From Oscillospiraceae bacterium (GTDB lineage Bacteria; Bacillota; Clostridia; Oscillospirales; CAG-272), in contig SVRM01000030.1 in assembly GCA_015064785.1 (NCBI GenBank), positions 1 through 39,705 on the forward strand: DNA of 39,705 bases. Reading direction: 5' to 3'. Below are positions 14,261 through 23,398 of this stretch, piece after piece. The notes beneath the pieces are model-generated. The model saw only the letters and a program-made list of their open reading frames with translations. It had not been told where the DNA came from and did no database searches. Positions within the stretch are counted from its first letter, which is position 1. Every line of letters begins with the position of its first letter. A program made the translations under genes and the position numbers.

Positions 14261-15361
14261 ATGTCAATCGGACAAACCATCAAACAGCTTCGCCGTCAGG
14301 CGAATATCACACAGGAAACCCTCGCAGAACAGCTGTCGATCTCCCCGCAGGCAGTCAGCCGCTGGGAAACAGATGCCGCTGTTCCCGATCTTTCGCTGAT
14401 ACCGGCACTCTGCGGCATTTTCAATGTGACATCCGATGAGCTGCTCGGCATTGATCTGTCGCGTCGGAATGCAGAGGTTGAAACGTTGCTGGCACAGGGT
14501 TATGAAATCCTCTGCAGCGGAGACTTTGCGGCAGCAGCATTCTTTTTTGCCGATGCACACCGAAAATTCCCGCGCGCCCACGCCATCACCCAGCGCTATG
14601 CCGATGCGCTGATCAATGTATACAGCCGCCGGGGCGAGAAGAATTATGACGATGTCATCTCCATGTGCGAGCAGGTTCTCGCGGAATGCACGGATGATGC
14701 TATCCGCCGCGAAACCGTGCTGACGCTCGGTACTGCTTACAACTACGCCGGCAAACAGGAGGAATACGACCGACTGACCGACGCAATGACCCCGCACTGC
14801 TTTTGCCGCGAACATTTCCTGATGTGGAACTGGACGGGCATGGGGACAAAAGGTTATGAACAGCGCCGCGAGTACATCTTTGCGCTGATTCACGATCTCA
14901 TCACCGCGCTGATGCTGAATACCGAGCAGTTTGACGATGACGGAAAGCGCTTCTATTCCGCCGAAGAACGTGATATACTCCGTCGACAAACGCTTTCCGC
15001 AGCGGATGTACTCTACCCGGACGGTGACTATCAGAGCCTTGCCCAGATTTTGCAGAACGTCAGCGACTGGCTCTGTCAGGATGCCCTGAGAAGAAAGGAT
15101 TTTGATGCCGCGCTGGACGCATTGGAACGCTCCTGTGATTTTGTGATTCATTTCGACACCTATGATTTTGATACAGCACACACGTCCCTGCCCCTGCGCG
15201 GATTCTCCGACGGCGGATGGATCATGGAGGCAGACGGCAACCGGTCAGCCGTCATGCTGGAAATACTCCAAACCGATCACGATCTTGACCCCATCCGCGA
15301 TGATCCGCGCTTTGCGGCGATCATCGAACGGCTCGAACAAACGGCCCAAAAGCCATCATAA
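14261..15361 (+). CDS. XRE-family transcriptional regulator with TPR-like C-terminal region
   Basis: A 366-residue protein with an N-terminal Cro/C1 helix-turn-helix (about 4-60: IKQLRRQANITQETLAEQLSISPQAVSRWE in part) joined to a long helical region reading as TPR-like repeats (about 70-290). The architecture suits a regulator that senses a peptide or protein partner through its C-terminal part; the ligand is unknown. The ORF track start at 14183 overlaps the promoter; ACAGGAG 7 nt before ATG 14261 sets the start. Monocistronic, ending at a terminator shared with pepT. Its HTH is of the same type as that fused to GH51 at 36783-38882. Confidence 0.85.
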   Translation: MSIGQTIKQLRRQANITQETLAEQLSISPQAVSRWETDAAVPDLSLIPALCGIFNVTSDELLGIDLSRRNAEVETLLAQGYEILCSGDFAAAAFFFADAHRKFPRAHAITQRYADALINVYSRRGEKNYDDVISMCEQVLAECTDDAIRRETVLTLGTAYNYAGKQEEYDRLTDAMTPHCFCREHFLMWNWTGMGTKGYEQRREYIFALIHDLITALMLNTEQFDDDGKRFYSAEERDILRRQTLSAADVLYPDGDYQSLAQILQNVSDWLCQDALRRKDFDAALDALERSCDFVIHFDTYDFDTAHTSLPLRGFSDGGWIMEADGNRSAVMLEILQTDHDLDPIRDDPRFAAIIERLEQTAQKPS

Positions 15362-15366
15362 CAGCC

Positions 15367-15406
15367 AAAACCCGCTCCGATCACGGAACGGGTTTTGCTT
15401 TTTTTT
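15367..15406. terminator. Bidirectional terminator between the XRE regulator and pepT
   Basis: AAAACCCG-C-TCCG and CGGA-A-CGGGTTTT form the stem, followed by GCTTTTTTTT on the plus strand. Confidence 0.88.
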
Positions 15407-15421
15407 GCAATATTTGATCTG

Positions 15422-16633
15422 TTATGAAAGAATTGTACAGAGGACATCCACCATCGTCTCCATGTCCTCAACACAGGCATACTCAAAGCGGGAATGGTAA
15501 TTCTCTCCGCCGGTGGACAGGTTCGGACACGGCAGTCCCTCAAAGGACAGACGCGCACCGTCCGTACCGCCGCGGATCGGAACAAATTCCGGCTCCACAC
15601 CGTTGGCTCGCATTGCCTCTGCCGCACGCTCGACGATGAACATCTTGTCCGCAAGCATTTCTTTCATGTTGTAATAGGAATCGCGCATCACAAGCTCACA
15701 CGGATCGGAACCTGCAATTGCACGCCACTTGGCATTGACCGCTTCCACCGCTGCTGCAAGGACCTGTTTCTTTTCCTCAAACAATGTCTTGTCATGATCT
15801 CGTATGATATACCGCAGCTCGGCATGTTCGCAGTCACCAGACAGATCGGTCAGATGGAAGAAGCCTTCGTACCCTTCCGTGCAGGCGGGAATCTGTTCTG
15901 CCGGCAGAAGTGCATTGATCTCACAGGCAAGCAGTGCCGCATTGACCATCTTATTTTTGGAGTCGCCCGGATGAATCGAACGTCCCGTGATCACAATCTC
16001 CGCGCCTGCCGCGTTGAAGTTCTCATATTCAATACCGCCAAGAGAACCGCCGTCCACGGTATACGCAAAATCAGCGCCGAAACCGGCAACATCAAACAGA
16101 TCTGCACCGCGGCCGATCTCCTCGTCGGGCGTAAATGCGACCTTGACAACGCCGTGCGGTTTGCCGGATGCAATCAGCCGCTCCAGCGCACAGACAATCT
16201 CTGCACACCCCGCCTTATCGTCCGCACCAAGCAGCGTGGTACCGTCGGTCACGATCAGATGCTTACCGCGGTATTTTGCCATCCCCGGGTAATCACGCTC
16301 TGACAGAACGATGTTCTGCTCAGGATGCAGAACGATATCCGTACCGTCATAGTACACCTCTCTTGCGCGAATCGGCGCATCGGCACACGCATCGGAGGTA
16401 TCCATATGCGCAATCAAACCGATCACAGGTCGTGCTTCATCGGTGTTTGCGGCAAGGGTCGCGTAGACATAACAATGCTCGTCACAGAACACCTCCAGGC
16501 CCAGCGCACGGAGATCACGGTACAGCCGTTTTGCAAGCTCCCACTGCTTGTCGGACGACGGGCAATTCTCCGACGCTTCAATGGACATCGTTGGATAGGA
16601 CACATAATCAAGGAATAACTCTTTTACATTCAT
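15422..16633 (-). CDS. pepT: Peptidase T (tripeptide aminopeptidase, M20B)
   Basis: A 403-residue cytoplasmic di-zinc aminopeptidase that removes N-terminal residues from tripeptides. All metal and catalytic regions of M20B are present in order: AHMDTS (His76, Asp78), LLGADDKAG (Asp138/139), TPDEEIGRG (Glu171/172), YTVDGG (Asp194) and the C-terminal GGENYHSRFEY histidine. Length fits PepT (about 405-410). GGAGAAG before the ATG supports the start. A terminator separates it from the upstream SseB-domain gene; no strong promoter of its own is visible in the 63-nt gap, so read-through may contribute. Confidence 0.95.
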   Translation of the reverse strand: MNVKELFLDYVSYPTMSIEASENCPSSDKQWELAKRLYRDLRALGLEVFCDEHCYVYATLAANTDEARPVIGLIAHMDTSDACADAPIRAREVYYDGTDIVLHPEQNIVLSERDYPGMAKYRGKHLIVTDGTTLLGADDKAGCAEIVCALERLIASGKPHGVVKVAFTPDEEIGRGADLFDVAGFGADFAYTVDGGSLGGIEYENFNAAGAEIVITGRSIHPGDSKNKMVNAALLACEINALLPAEQIPACTEGYEGFFHLTDLSGDCEHAELRYIIRDHDKTLFEEKKQVLAAAVEAVNAKWRAIAGSDPCELVMRDSYYNMKEMLADKMFIVERAAEAMRANGVEPEFVPIRGGTDGARLSFEGLPCPNLSTGGENYHSRFEYACVEDMETMVDVLCTILS

Positions 16634-16656
16634 TTTTCTTCTCCGTTTTCAGTCAG

Positions 16657-16688
16657 AAAACCGTGCAGTACGGTCAGCACTGCACGGT
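16657..16688 (-). terminator. Terminator after the SseB-domain gene
   Basis: Minus strand: ACCGTGCAGT and ACTGCACGGT, a perfect 10-bp stem, followed by TTTTC. Confidence 0.85.
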
Positions 16689-16696
16689 CATGTTCC

Positions 16697-18055
16697 TTAT
16701 TTGTTGTTCTTGTTGACAATCGGAACGAAGGGCGTATCTGCCGGAGCTTCGTCACCGCCGACTTCAGCCGGTGCCTCAAGCGTTTCCGGAACGTCACTGT
16801 TCTGTTCCGCATCGGGCATATGCTCAGCCTTCCATTCGCGGAACTTTTCAACCTGAGCAAAACGCTCTTCGCCGCAAGGCATTGCGCACTTGGACTTCAT
16901 GTTGATGAGAATACCGTCGAGCTTGACCTCACGTACCATCTTGATGATGTCATCCAGCGGAACAACCGCAGCCTTGAACTGATCCTTGTCGGAAACAAAT
17001 TCCATACCGTTTGTGAAAACAGGCAGGAAGTTCTTTTCGATGGTTTCCTCGGCAGCCTCTGTCTTTGCCGCTTCCTCAGCGCCTTCCGCCGCCGGTGCAG
17101 CAGGCTTCTTCTGGGACATCTTAATCATTGCGGGAATCACCTTGCCGTCGGGCATGGTCTTGGTGGGAACCAGGAAGCGCGTATCGGACAGCGCTTCAAC
17201 GACACGGCTTTCCATGAAGGACAGCGTCTTTGCAACCGCTTCCTTGAACTTTTCGGGATCGGAACGGTCCATGTTGTTGGGCGTACGCAGGAACTGGTAC
17301 AGGTTGGTAATGGCGAAGTCCAGTCTCGGGTTGCCGTAGATGAGATTGTTCTTCTGACCGATATAAGCACTGTGCTTGACGATTTCTTTGATCGGAATCA
17401 TGCCCTGACGCTTTTCCGCATCAAAGAACATGATGATCGGGTAACCGAGCACCTGCAGCTCCTGGAATACGGACTTTTCGTTTTCACGGTTGAACTGGTC
17501 ACGGGTAAAGGTAGAAACGAGCAGCGGAATGTTTCTCTTTCTGTATTCGTTTGCAAGCTCCATGGCGACAGCCTTGTCCTCAAACATCTGCAAGAAGCTG
17601 TACTGGAAGACATACGGCTTGTTGGTTTCGCCGCAGTACATGCAGTAAAGCTCTTCCGCACCGAGCATACGGGCGATCAGCTCATCGCGGCGGCGTTCGT
17701 TGCGTTCCTTGCGGTAGCGAACATATTTGCCGTAGTCGATGGATTCCACACGGTCCTTTTTGCGGACACCGTCACGTTCTGCAAGCAGACGGTCGGTCGG
17801 GATGTCGGTACGGAGCTTCTGTGCAAGCTCATCGAGCTTTTCCAGATCGGTATCCTTCCAGTTGTATTCTTCTTCCGTAATGCCGAACAGAGCGGACGGA
17901 TCGGTACCGGGCGTCCAGGTTTCCGGATCGGTCATGATGATGTGGGTGGGGTCGATGACACGCATTGCGAATTCTTCCGCACCGTTGGGACCGACAAGAC
18001 CGACAGCATATTTCAGCTCGTCATTGACGTATGTTGTTTTGAATCTGAGTTCCAT
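16697..18055 (-). CDS. SseB N-terminal-like domain protein with unknown N-terminal region
   Basis: A 452-residue soluble protein. The C-terminal half (about 280-405) matches the SseB N-terminal domain pattern: VVEALSDTRFLVPT, LPVFTNGMEFVSD, then DGILINMKS, interrupted by an Ala/Glu-rich insertion. The N-terminal 270 residues are not recognised; they contain CMYC (Cys138, Cys141), a possible metal or redox site, and a highly charged YRKERNERRRDEL stretch. The C-terminus is acidic and proline-rich. Function unknown. Codon use is uniform along the gene, arguing for a true fusion. AAAGGA about 11 nt before the ATG and the promoter at 18102-18130 support the start. Confidence 0.72.
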   Translation of the reverse strand: MELRFKTTYVNDELKYAVGLVGPNGAEEFAMRVIDPTHIIMTDPETWTPGTDPSALFGITEEEYNWKDTDLEKLDELAQKLRTDIPTDRLLAERDGVRKKDRVESIDYGKYVRYRKERNERRRDELIARMLGAEELYCMYCGETNKPYVFQYSFLQMFEDKAVAMELANEYRKRNIPLLVSTFTRDQFNRENEKSVFQELQVLGYPIIMFFDAEKRQGMIPIKEIVKHSAYIGQKNNLIYGNPRLDFAITNLYQFLRTPNNMDRSDPEKFKEAVAKTLSFMESRVVEALSDTRFLVPTKTMPDGKVIPAMIKMSQKKPAAPAAEGAEEAAKTEAAEETIEKNFLPVFTNGMEFVSDKDQFKAAVVPLDDIIKMVREVKLDGILINMKSKCAMPCGEERFAQVEKFREWKAEHMPDAEQNSDVPETLEAPAEVGGDEAPADTPFVPIVNKNNK

Positions 18056-18101
18056 GTTGTGATGTATCCTTTCGGGGTATATTCCTCAATATTTGCTTTT
18101 T

Positions 18102-18130
18102 ATTATACCATAGTTTTGCTGAAATTGCAA
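18102..18130 (-). promoter_or_regulatory. Promoter for the SseB-domain gene
   Basis: Minus strand: TTGCAA, a 17-bp spacer, TATAAT with extended TATGG. Confidence 0.8.
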
Positions 18131-18180
18131 ATGGTTTTGTGAATATTTTTCGTTTTTTCGTGAAAATTTACGGATTATTT

Positions 18181-18741
18181 TTATTTTTCCCGCATAGAGA
18201 GCAGGGTTTGCGTCAGTTTTTCAGGCATATCGCCGAAATTGCGCTCATTGTTGACAATGACATCCGCCCATTTCTGCGACGGGACAGAATATTCCGCTTC
18301 TCTGTAACGTACACAGGCAAGGTAATAACCGCCGATAAATTCGGGGGTCTGTCTCTTCAGCGTGATATTGCGGCAGATTCTGCGGTAAATGCGCGTTTCA
18401 ATCTCTGCCCACACAAAAATCTTATAATCCAGCCGTTCCCTGACCGCGTCGATGCAGAAGATGAAAGCGCCGTCCGCAATGATAAAGTCAAGATCATCCC
18501 GCGCACGCAGTGCATCCAGCTCGGCGCACATGCCGTCGGCGTCAATGGAGGTCGGGTGGTTCCAGTCCGGATATTCCTCCCCGTCCAGAGGAGATACAAT
18601 TTTGGGCAGTTCTTTTTTGTAATACTTATCCGCGTTGACAACCACAGCATTCGGCAGTGTCTTGGCAAGATTGTCCGCCAGCGTCGATTTGCCCGAACCG
18701 GACGGACCGGAAATGCCGATGACGATCGGTTTACGACTCAT
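18181..18741 (-). CDS. Uridine kinase-like P-loop nucleoside/sugar kinase
   Basis: A 186-residue P-loop kinase with Walker A GPSGSGKST (about residues 11-19), a following NADKYY substrate region typical of uridine kinase/phosphoribulokinase-like proteins, DGAFIFC as the second acidic strand, and a basic lid RIYRRICRNI. Uridine kinase itself is somewhat longer, so the substrate is uncertain. The ORF track start (18837) reads through the upstream gene; GAGGGGGA before ATG 18741 sets the start, overlapping the DUF3783-like gene by 11 nt (ATGAGTCGTAA). Last gene of the operon Gfo/Idh - DUF3783-like - kinase. Confidence 0.82.
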   Translation of the reverse strand: MSRKPIVIGISGPSGSGKSTLADNLAKTLPNAVVVNADKYYKKELPKIVSPLDGEEYPDWNHPTSIDADGMCAELDALRARDDLDFIIADGAFIFCIDAVRERLDYKIFVWAEIETRIYRRICRNITLKRQTPEFIGGYYLACVRYREAEYSVPSQKWADVIVNNERNFGDMPEKLTQTLLSMREK

Positions 18742-19201
18742 GCGCAGGTTCCCCCTCTCCCTCACCGTGCGCATGTTCCTGTTCATGCTCGTGGTGATGA
18801 TGTCCGGAACGCGCATGGATGGATTGCATCTTTTCACGTACCATGATGCGCTCCTCCGCCAGCTGCTCGTATAATCCGAGCGGTGTCCAGTTACGGTTGG
18901 TTTCCGTCAGCATCGCCATCAGCGACGGACGGGAAAACTTTGCGGCCTTTGCTTCATTGAGGAACTTCTGCACCGCCGCCATCGTCATATTGGCAAACAG
19001 CAGCATCGGTTCCGAAAGGGCTGCATCAGCCACGGCTCCGGTCGGCTCATCCATACCGCAGAGAACACCGATGGTTTCGCCGTACTGTGCCGGATCCGCC
19101 TTCACCAACTGAATACCGTGGCGGATACAGAGAATGCGGAGCGCGGCAGTCTGTTTCTGCTGTAATTCAAACGCCAAAAGAATCGGCAGATTGGGATTCA
19201 T
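18731..19201 (-). CDS. DUF3783-like protein with histidine-rich C-terminal tail
   Basis: A 156-residue protein whose middle (PMLLFANMT, AAKFSRPSLMAMLTETNRNW, LYEQLAEER) matches the DUF3783 family of Clostridia, function unknown. The last 25 or so residues are strikingly His/Glu/Gly-rich (SGHHHHEHEQEHAHGEGEG), a type of tail that binds Ni, Zn, Co or Cu in other proteins. Metal binding here is inference. The start overlaps the upstream oxidoreductase stop by 4 nt (ATGA), with GAGGAAG as ribosome binding site, so it is translationally coupled. Confidence 0.78.
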   Translation of the reverse strand: MNPNLPILLAFELQQKQTAALRILCIRHGIQLVKADPAQYGETIGVLCGMDEPTGAVADAALSEPMLLFANMTMAAVQKFLNEAKAAKFSRPSLMAMLTETNRNWTPLGLYEQLAEERIMVREKMQSIHARSGHHHHEHEQEHAHGEGEGEPAHES

Positions 19202-20295
19202 AGAGATTCTTCCTCCTTATGTGCATTATCGATATTCCCGTGTGTGGCAAGATAATCCGCCTTTGCATGGACCGCTTCATCATCTGCGGGGAAAACGATG
19301 CCGTTTTGGCGGCGCACTTCGTCGATGATTTCCAGTTCAATGACGGAATTCTCAAGATACTCGTTTTCGTAAAGACCTTCTCTGCACAGGCGCGCAAATT
19401 CGGTCAGCTCATAGATCATGTTGTTGTCAACCGCGGCAAACGGAATTTCTTCTTCCCATTTGCCCTGATTGCCGAGATTCGGTGAACCCTTGTGATAAAT
19501 GATGCGCATATCGGTCGGCATCGTGATCTTGCCGACTGCCAGTGTGGCATCCTCACCGACAAACAGATTGGGCGTGACCGATTCCGTAATCTTGGAATAG
19601 GACAGCTCCGCCTTCATATCGCCGTAATCGAGCAGAACATGCCCCGATCCTTCAAAACCGTTGTGAAGGAGTGTGGACATGGACAAAATACGGCGCGGTC
19701 TGCCAAACAGCTTTGCCGCAATGTGCACGATGTATACGCCGATGTCCATAATCGCCGCATTGGAATATGCGGGATTGAACGCATTCTGAATCTCTCCCGC
19801 CTTGAACTTATCATAACGGGACGAATACTGATTGAAATCAAGAACGACGCGGCGCAGCCGGCCAAGCTTCGGCAGCTGTTCCCGCACCAGTGCAATGCAC
19901 GGGTCAAAGGACGGACGCATCGCCTCCAGCAGGACACAGCGGTTTGTCCGTGCGGCATCAATCATTTCGGAAAGCTCGCGGGAATTGGTGGCAATGACCT
20001 TTTCGCACAGGACATGCCGTCCGGCATTCAGCGCACGGACCGCCTGCGCTGCATGTGCGAAATTCGGACTTGCGATGTAAACGGCATCGATGCAGTCAGA
20101 TGCCAGAAACGCATCGTAATCGGTAAATACATGCGGGATGCCGTGCTTTTGTGCAAAAGTATCCCCTGTCTGTTGGGCGCGGGAATACACGGCGGTAATT
20201 TCCACGCAGTCAAGCGATGCGGCAGCTTCTGCCAGCCAGTCACTGACGAAATTGGTACCGACAATACCGATACGGATGGGAGTGATCTTTGACAT
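19198..20295 (-). CDS. Gfo/Idh/MocA-family oxidoreductase
   Basis: A 365-residue NAD(P)-dependent oxidoreductase of the Gfo/Idh/MocA family. The N-terminal Rossmann domain starts IRIGIVGTNFVSDW; the catalytic-lysine motif is HVLCEKVIA (variant of EKP), followed by LLEAMRPSFDP and a C-terminal beta-sheet domain. Members oxidise or reduce sugars, cyclitols or biliverdin; the EAM-P variant is common in short dehydrogenases of unknown substrate. AAGGAG precedes the ATG and a promoter lies at 20330-20358. First gene of a three-gene operon. Confidence 0.9.
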   Translation of the reverse strand: MSKITPIRIGIVGTNFVSDWLAEAAASLDCVEITAVYSRAQQTGDTFAQKHGIPHVFTDYDAFLASDCIDAVYIASPNFAHAAQAVRALNAGRHVLCEKVIATNSRELSEMIDAARTNRCVLLEAMRPSFDPCIALVREQLPKLGRLRRVVLDFNQYSSRYDKFKAGEIQNAFNPAYSNAAIMDIGVYIVHIAAKLFGRPRRILSMSTLLHNGFEGSGHVLLDYGDMKAELSYSKITESVTPNLFVGEDATLAVGKITMPTDMRIIYHKGSPNLGNQGKWEEEIPFAAVDNNMIYELTEFARLCREGLYENEYLENSVIELEIIDEVRRQNGIVFPADDEAVHAKADYLATHGNIDNAHKEEESL

Positions 20296-20329
20296 AACGG
20301 ATTTCTCCTTTGTTTATACAATATTCTTT

Positions 20330-20358
20330 ATTATATCCCAAATCACGCAGAAAATCAA
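20330..20358 (-). promoter_or_regulatory. Promoter for the Gfo/Idh - DUF3783 - kinase operon
   Basis: Minus strand: TTGATT, a 17-bp spacer, TATAAT. Confidence 0.72.
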
Positions 20359-20516
20359 GCGTCGGCTGTGAATATCCGCATGTTTTTGCCCGTCAATCCC
20401 GATTTTCGGCATATTGCTGAAATACACCACTGAAATTTCGTACACTTTGCCGATAGAAAATCAGCGGTTTTCGCGTTATAATAATGAAAAAATCCATATT
20501 TGAGGAGGATTACCCG

Positions 20517-22370
20517 ATGGGAGCTGTCTTTTCCCCGCGCGGCATCACCGCAGATACCGTTGTGTCCAGAGCCGCATTCCGCCCATTTCTTGCCGAATCC
20601 TTTGATATCCGCCGGATGCTCAGTCCCTACGGTGCGGATTTTGTCCGCCGCGCCGAAGAACTGGCTGCGGAGCCATATCCGCAGCTGTGCGCTTCCGTAT
20701 ATATGCAGTTTGTCAGAAACGGCAACCGATCCAACTATGAGGAGCTGTATTTCCGCCGCCGCTCCATGCTGACCACATTTGTGATGGCTGAGCTGTATGA
20801 GGGCAAGGGGCGCTTTGTCGACCGCATCATCGACGGCATGTGGTTTATCATGGAGGAGTCGTCCTGGATCATCCCGGCACACAACTGGTCGGGCAAGCCC
20901 GTCACCGGCGGCGTCGTTTCCCTGCCCGATACGTTTTCCACGTCAGACGCCGGCGACGACATGAAACACATTGATCTGTTTTCGGCAGGAACCGGCGGGC
21001 AGATGGCATGGCTGTGGTATCTCACGGGTGAGATTCTCGACCGCGAAAATCCCGTGATCCGCACACGCCTGTATTCTCAGCTGCACCAGCGCATTCTGCA
21101 TCCATTCTATACCTATAACCATGACGGGTGGATGGGTACCCGCGGCAACACGCTGAACAACTGGACACCGTGGATTGTCTCCAATGTTCTGACCGTCATC
21201 GCACTCTGTGAAGACAAGGACGAAAACCGCCGTGCCGGTGTCGCAAAATGTCTGGAGATTCTTGACCGATACATCGCATTTCTGCCGGAGGACGGCGGCT
21301 GTGATGAAGGTCCCGGCTACTGGAGTGTTGCGGGCGGTTCCCTGTTTGACTGTCTGGAGCTGCTGTATGATATCACAAAAGGCGAAATCAATGTTTTTGA
21401 CGAACCTGTCATCCGCCGCTTCTGCGAATACATCATGAATGTCTGCATTAAGGAGGATCAGTACATCAACTTTGCCGATGCCGCATCGCGTCTGCATCCC
21501 GACTTCCGCATGATTTCCCGTATGGGCAGAAAGATCGGTTCCCCGCGTCTGTCCGCATTTGCATCCACCATTGTCCGCTCCCCCGATGTCTGCCCGCTGA
21601 CCGACGCACAGTCCTACCGTTTTTATGCGAATCTTGTGGAGCCGATTCCGCAGCCGCAGACACACCTTCCCGCACAGCATACGTTCTTTGGGGACCTGCA
21701 AATCGCCGTTTCCCGCGAGATCACCGATGACGGTGTCGGTATGTTCTTAGCACTCAAAGGCGGCAATAACGCAGAGTCGCACAACCACAACGACGTCGGT
21801 CAGTTCATTCTCTTTGACCGCGGTACTCCGATCATCATGGATGCCGGTGTCGAGCGCTACTGCCGCGACACCTTCAGCGACAAGCGCTATACCCTGTGGG
21901 CTATGCGCGGCAATTACCATAACATCGCAAACATCAATGACATCGAGCAGCAGCCGGGCGGCAAATATCACGCAAAAGTGCTCTCTTACTGCGAGGAAAC
22001 CGGTGCAATGGCACTCGATCTCACCGAAGCCTATCCGACCGAGGCCGGCATTGCAGCCTATACACGCGACGCAGTGCTCACTGGCAGTACCGTAACCGTA
22101 CATGACCGACTGGAGCTGAAAGCCCCCGGACATGCGTGCTTCCGGTATCTGACGCCGGACAAACCCACCATCAGCGGAAATGAAATCCGCTTTGCATCGG
22201 GACACACCGCAGTGTTTGATCCCGCACTGACCGCATCTGTGGACGCAGTCGATCTCGGCGGCGGAAAAATTGCCAGAGAATGGCACCGCGAAACACTCTG
22301 GCGCATCACCATCTCCACCGCAGACGGCATCACCATATGTGACCACACGCTGACCTTTGACAGAATGTAA
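20517..22370 (+). CDS. Heparinase II/III-like polysaccharide lyase family protein
   Basis: A 617-residue protein with an N-terminal alpha/alpha toroid (about 40-380) and a C-terminal beta-sandwich of the heparinase II/III type; the hallmark NAESHNHNDVGQF (about residues 412-424) followed by PIIMDAG is present, as is the PAHNWSGKP region. Such enzymes cleave uronic-acid polysaccharides by beta-elimination. No signal peptide is present, so it is probably cytoplasmic and acts on imported oligosaccharides. GAGGAGG before ATG 20517 overrides the ORF track start at 20484. A TATAAT lies at 20477-20482 but its -35 is weak. In operon with the next gene (25-nt gap). Substrate unproven. Confidence 0.85.
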   Translation: MGAVFSPRGITADTVVSRAAFRPFLAESFDIRRMLSPYGADFVRRAEELAAEPYPQLCASVYMQFVRNGNRSNYEELYFRRRSMLTTFVMAELYEGKGRFVDRIIDGMWFIMEESSWIIPAHNWSGKPVTGGVVSLPDTFSTSDAGDDMKHIDLFSAGTGGQMAWLWYLTGEILDRENPVIRTRLYSQLHQRILHPFYTYNHDGWMGTRGNTLNNWTPWIVSNVLTVIALCEDKDENRRAGVAKCLEILDRYIAFLPEDGGCDEGPGYWSVAGGSLFDCLELLYDITKGEINVFDEPVIRRFCEYIMNVCIKEDQYINFADAASRLHPDFRMISRMGRKIGSPRLSAFASTIVRSPDVCPLTDAQSYRFYANLVEPIPQPQTHLPAQHTFFGDLQIAVSREITDDGVGMFLALKGGNNAESHNHNDVGQFILFDRGTPIIMDAGVERYCRDTFSDKRYTLWAMRGNYHNIANINDIEQQPGGKYHAKVLSYCEETGAMALDLTEAYPTEAGIAAYTRDAVLTGSTVTVHDRLELKAPGHACFRYLTPDKPTISGNEIRFASGHTAVFDPALTASVDAVDLGGGKIAREWHRETLWRITISTADGITICDHTLTFDRM

Positions 22371-22395
22371 TACAACAAGAAAGAGAATACCACCT

Positions 22396-23340
22396 ATGAA
22401 CTACACCGAATTTGTCACAGAAGTGTGCAAAACACTGTCCTTCCCCGCCGTAGCTGCCACATGTTTTTCCGGACTTGAATGGAATCTTTCCCAAAATTCC
22501 GCCTTTGCCGATGCACTCGAGGAGCAGGTTACCCGATTCTGCGGTGATGCCTCACAGCATCTGAGCGAAATCATTCCCGTGATTGAAGCGCTTGCCACGG
22601 AATACAGCGAAAATCCGTATACGCTCGATCTTGTTTATATCATGCACTGCGCATACCATACCCGCATCCGTTACAGAGAAGCCGGACTATCCGAGAAACT
22701 GTTCTGGGACGGCATGGCGGACCTGCGGTATAAACTACTGGAATGCATGGCGTGCAAAAACGTCCCCGGTACGTTTGTTGCGCCGTGGAACGAAGGTTTT
22801 CTGCGGCTCGGACGGTTTACACTGGGGCGGTTCCAATATGAACCCACCGGCTGCTATCACGGAGAGGACATGACGCTGGAATGCGGATATACGGTCACGG
22901 ATGGCACCCGCTATCTGAACTTCCACATTCCGAGCAGCGGAGTACCGCTGACAGACGAAGTACGTATGGACTCCTACCGACAGGCATACAATTACTTCCG
23001 CGACTGGGTCGGCGGAGATGTTGTCCTGCTTCATACCGGAAGCTGGCTTCTGTATCCGGAGCATCGCAGAATCCTGCCGCCGCACTCCAACATCCTGCGC
23101 TTTATGGATGATTTTGAGATTTATGCCTCCTCCGAAACAGATCACTTCGGCAATGCATGGCGTGTCTTCGGCGCTTATGCCAATCTGCCTGCATCGGAAT
23201 GGCCGGAGGACACCTCCCTGCGTCGTGCGTTCAAAGCACACATTCTCGCAGGCGGCAAGAGTGGTCACGGCTCCGGCTTCATTGTGATGCACAACGGAGA
23301 AAATGTCACCCACCGCAAAGGGTATTTTGAAAAACAGTAA
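22396..23340 (+). CDS. Acyltransferase-domain protein, DUF5596-like (GNAT-related)
   Basis: A 314-residue soluble protein resembling the two-part acyltransferase-like proteins (DUF5596 plus a GNAT-like C-terminal domain) found in gut Clostridia near carbohydrate genes. The C-terminal half contains LGRFQYE and LNFHIPSSGVPLT, typical of this group. The function is not established. ATG 22396 is 25 nt after the lyase stop with a weak AGAAAGAGA site, so translation may rely on coupling. A strong hairpin follows the gene. Confidence 0.72.
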   Translation: MNYTEFVTEVCKTLSFPAVAATCFSGLEWNLSQNSAFADALEEQVTRFCGDASQHLSEIIPVIEALATEYSENPYTLDLVYIMHCAYHTRIRYREAGLSEKLFWDGMADLRYKLLECMACKNVPGTFVAPWNEGFLRLGRFTLGRFQYEPTGCYHGEDMTLECGYTVTDGTRYLNFHIPSSGVPLTDEVRMDSYRQAYNYFRDWVGGDVVLLHTGSWLLYPEHRRILPPHSNILRFMDDFEIYASSETDHFGNAWRVFGAYANLPASEWPEDTSLRRAFKAHILAGGKSGHGSGFIVMHNGENVTHRKGYFEKQ

Positions 23341-23355
23341 ACGCCCAAAACAGAG

Positions 23356-23398
23356 CAAGGACACATCGGTATCCACACCGGATGTGTCCTTGAATTTT
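23356..23398. terminator. Hairpin terminator between the acyltransferase-like gene and the alarmone synthetase
   Basis: CAAGGACACATC and GATGTGTCCTTG form a perfect 12-bp stem followed by AATTTTAT; the T run is modest. Confidence 0.75.

Noticed and set aside
16820-18142. 440-codon plus-strand ORF opposite the SseB-domain gene
   Set aside because: Antisense shadow; crosses the minus-strand promoter and has no domain. The minus strand has promoter, ribosome binding site and terminator.
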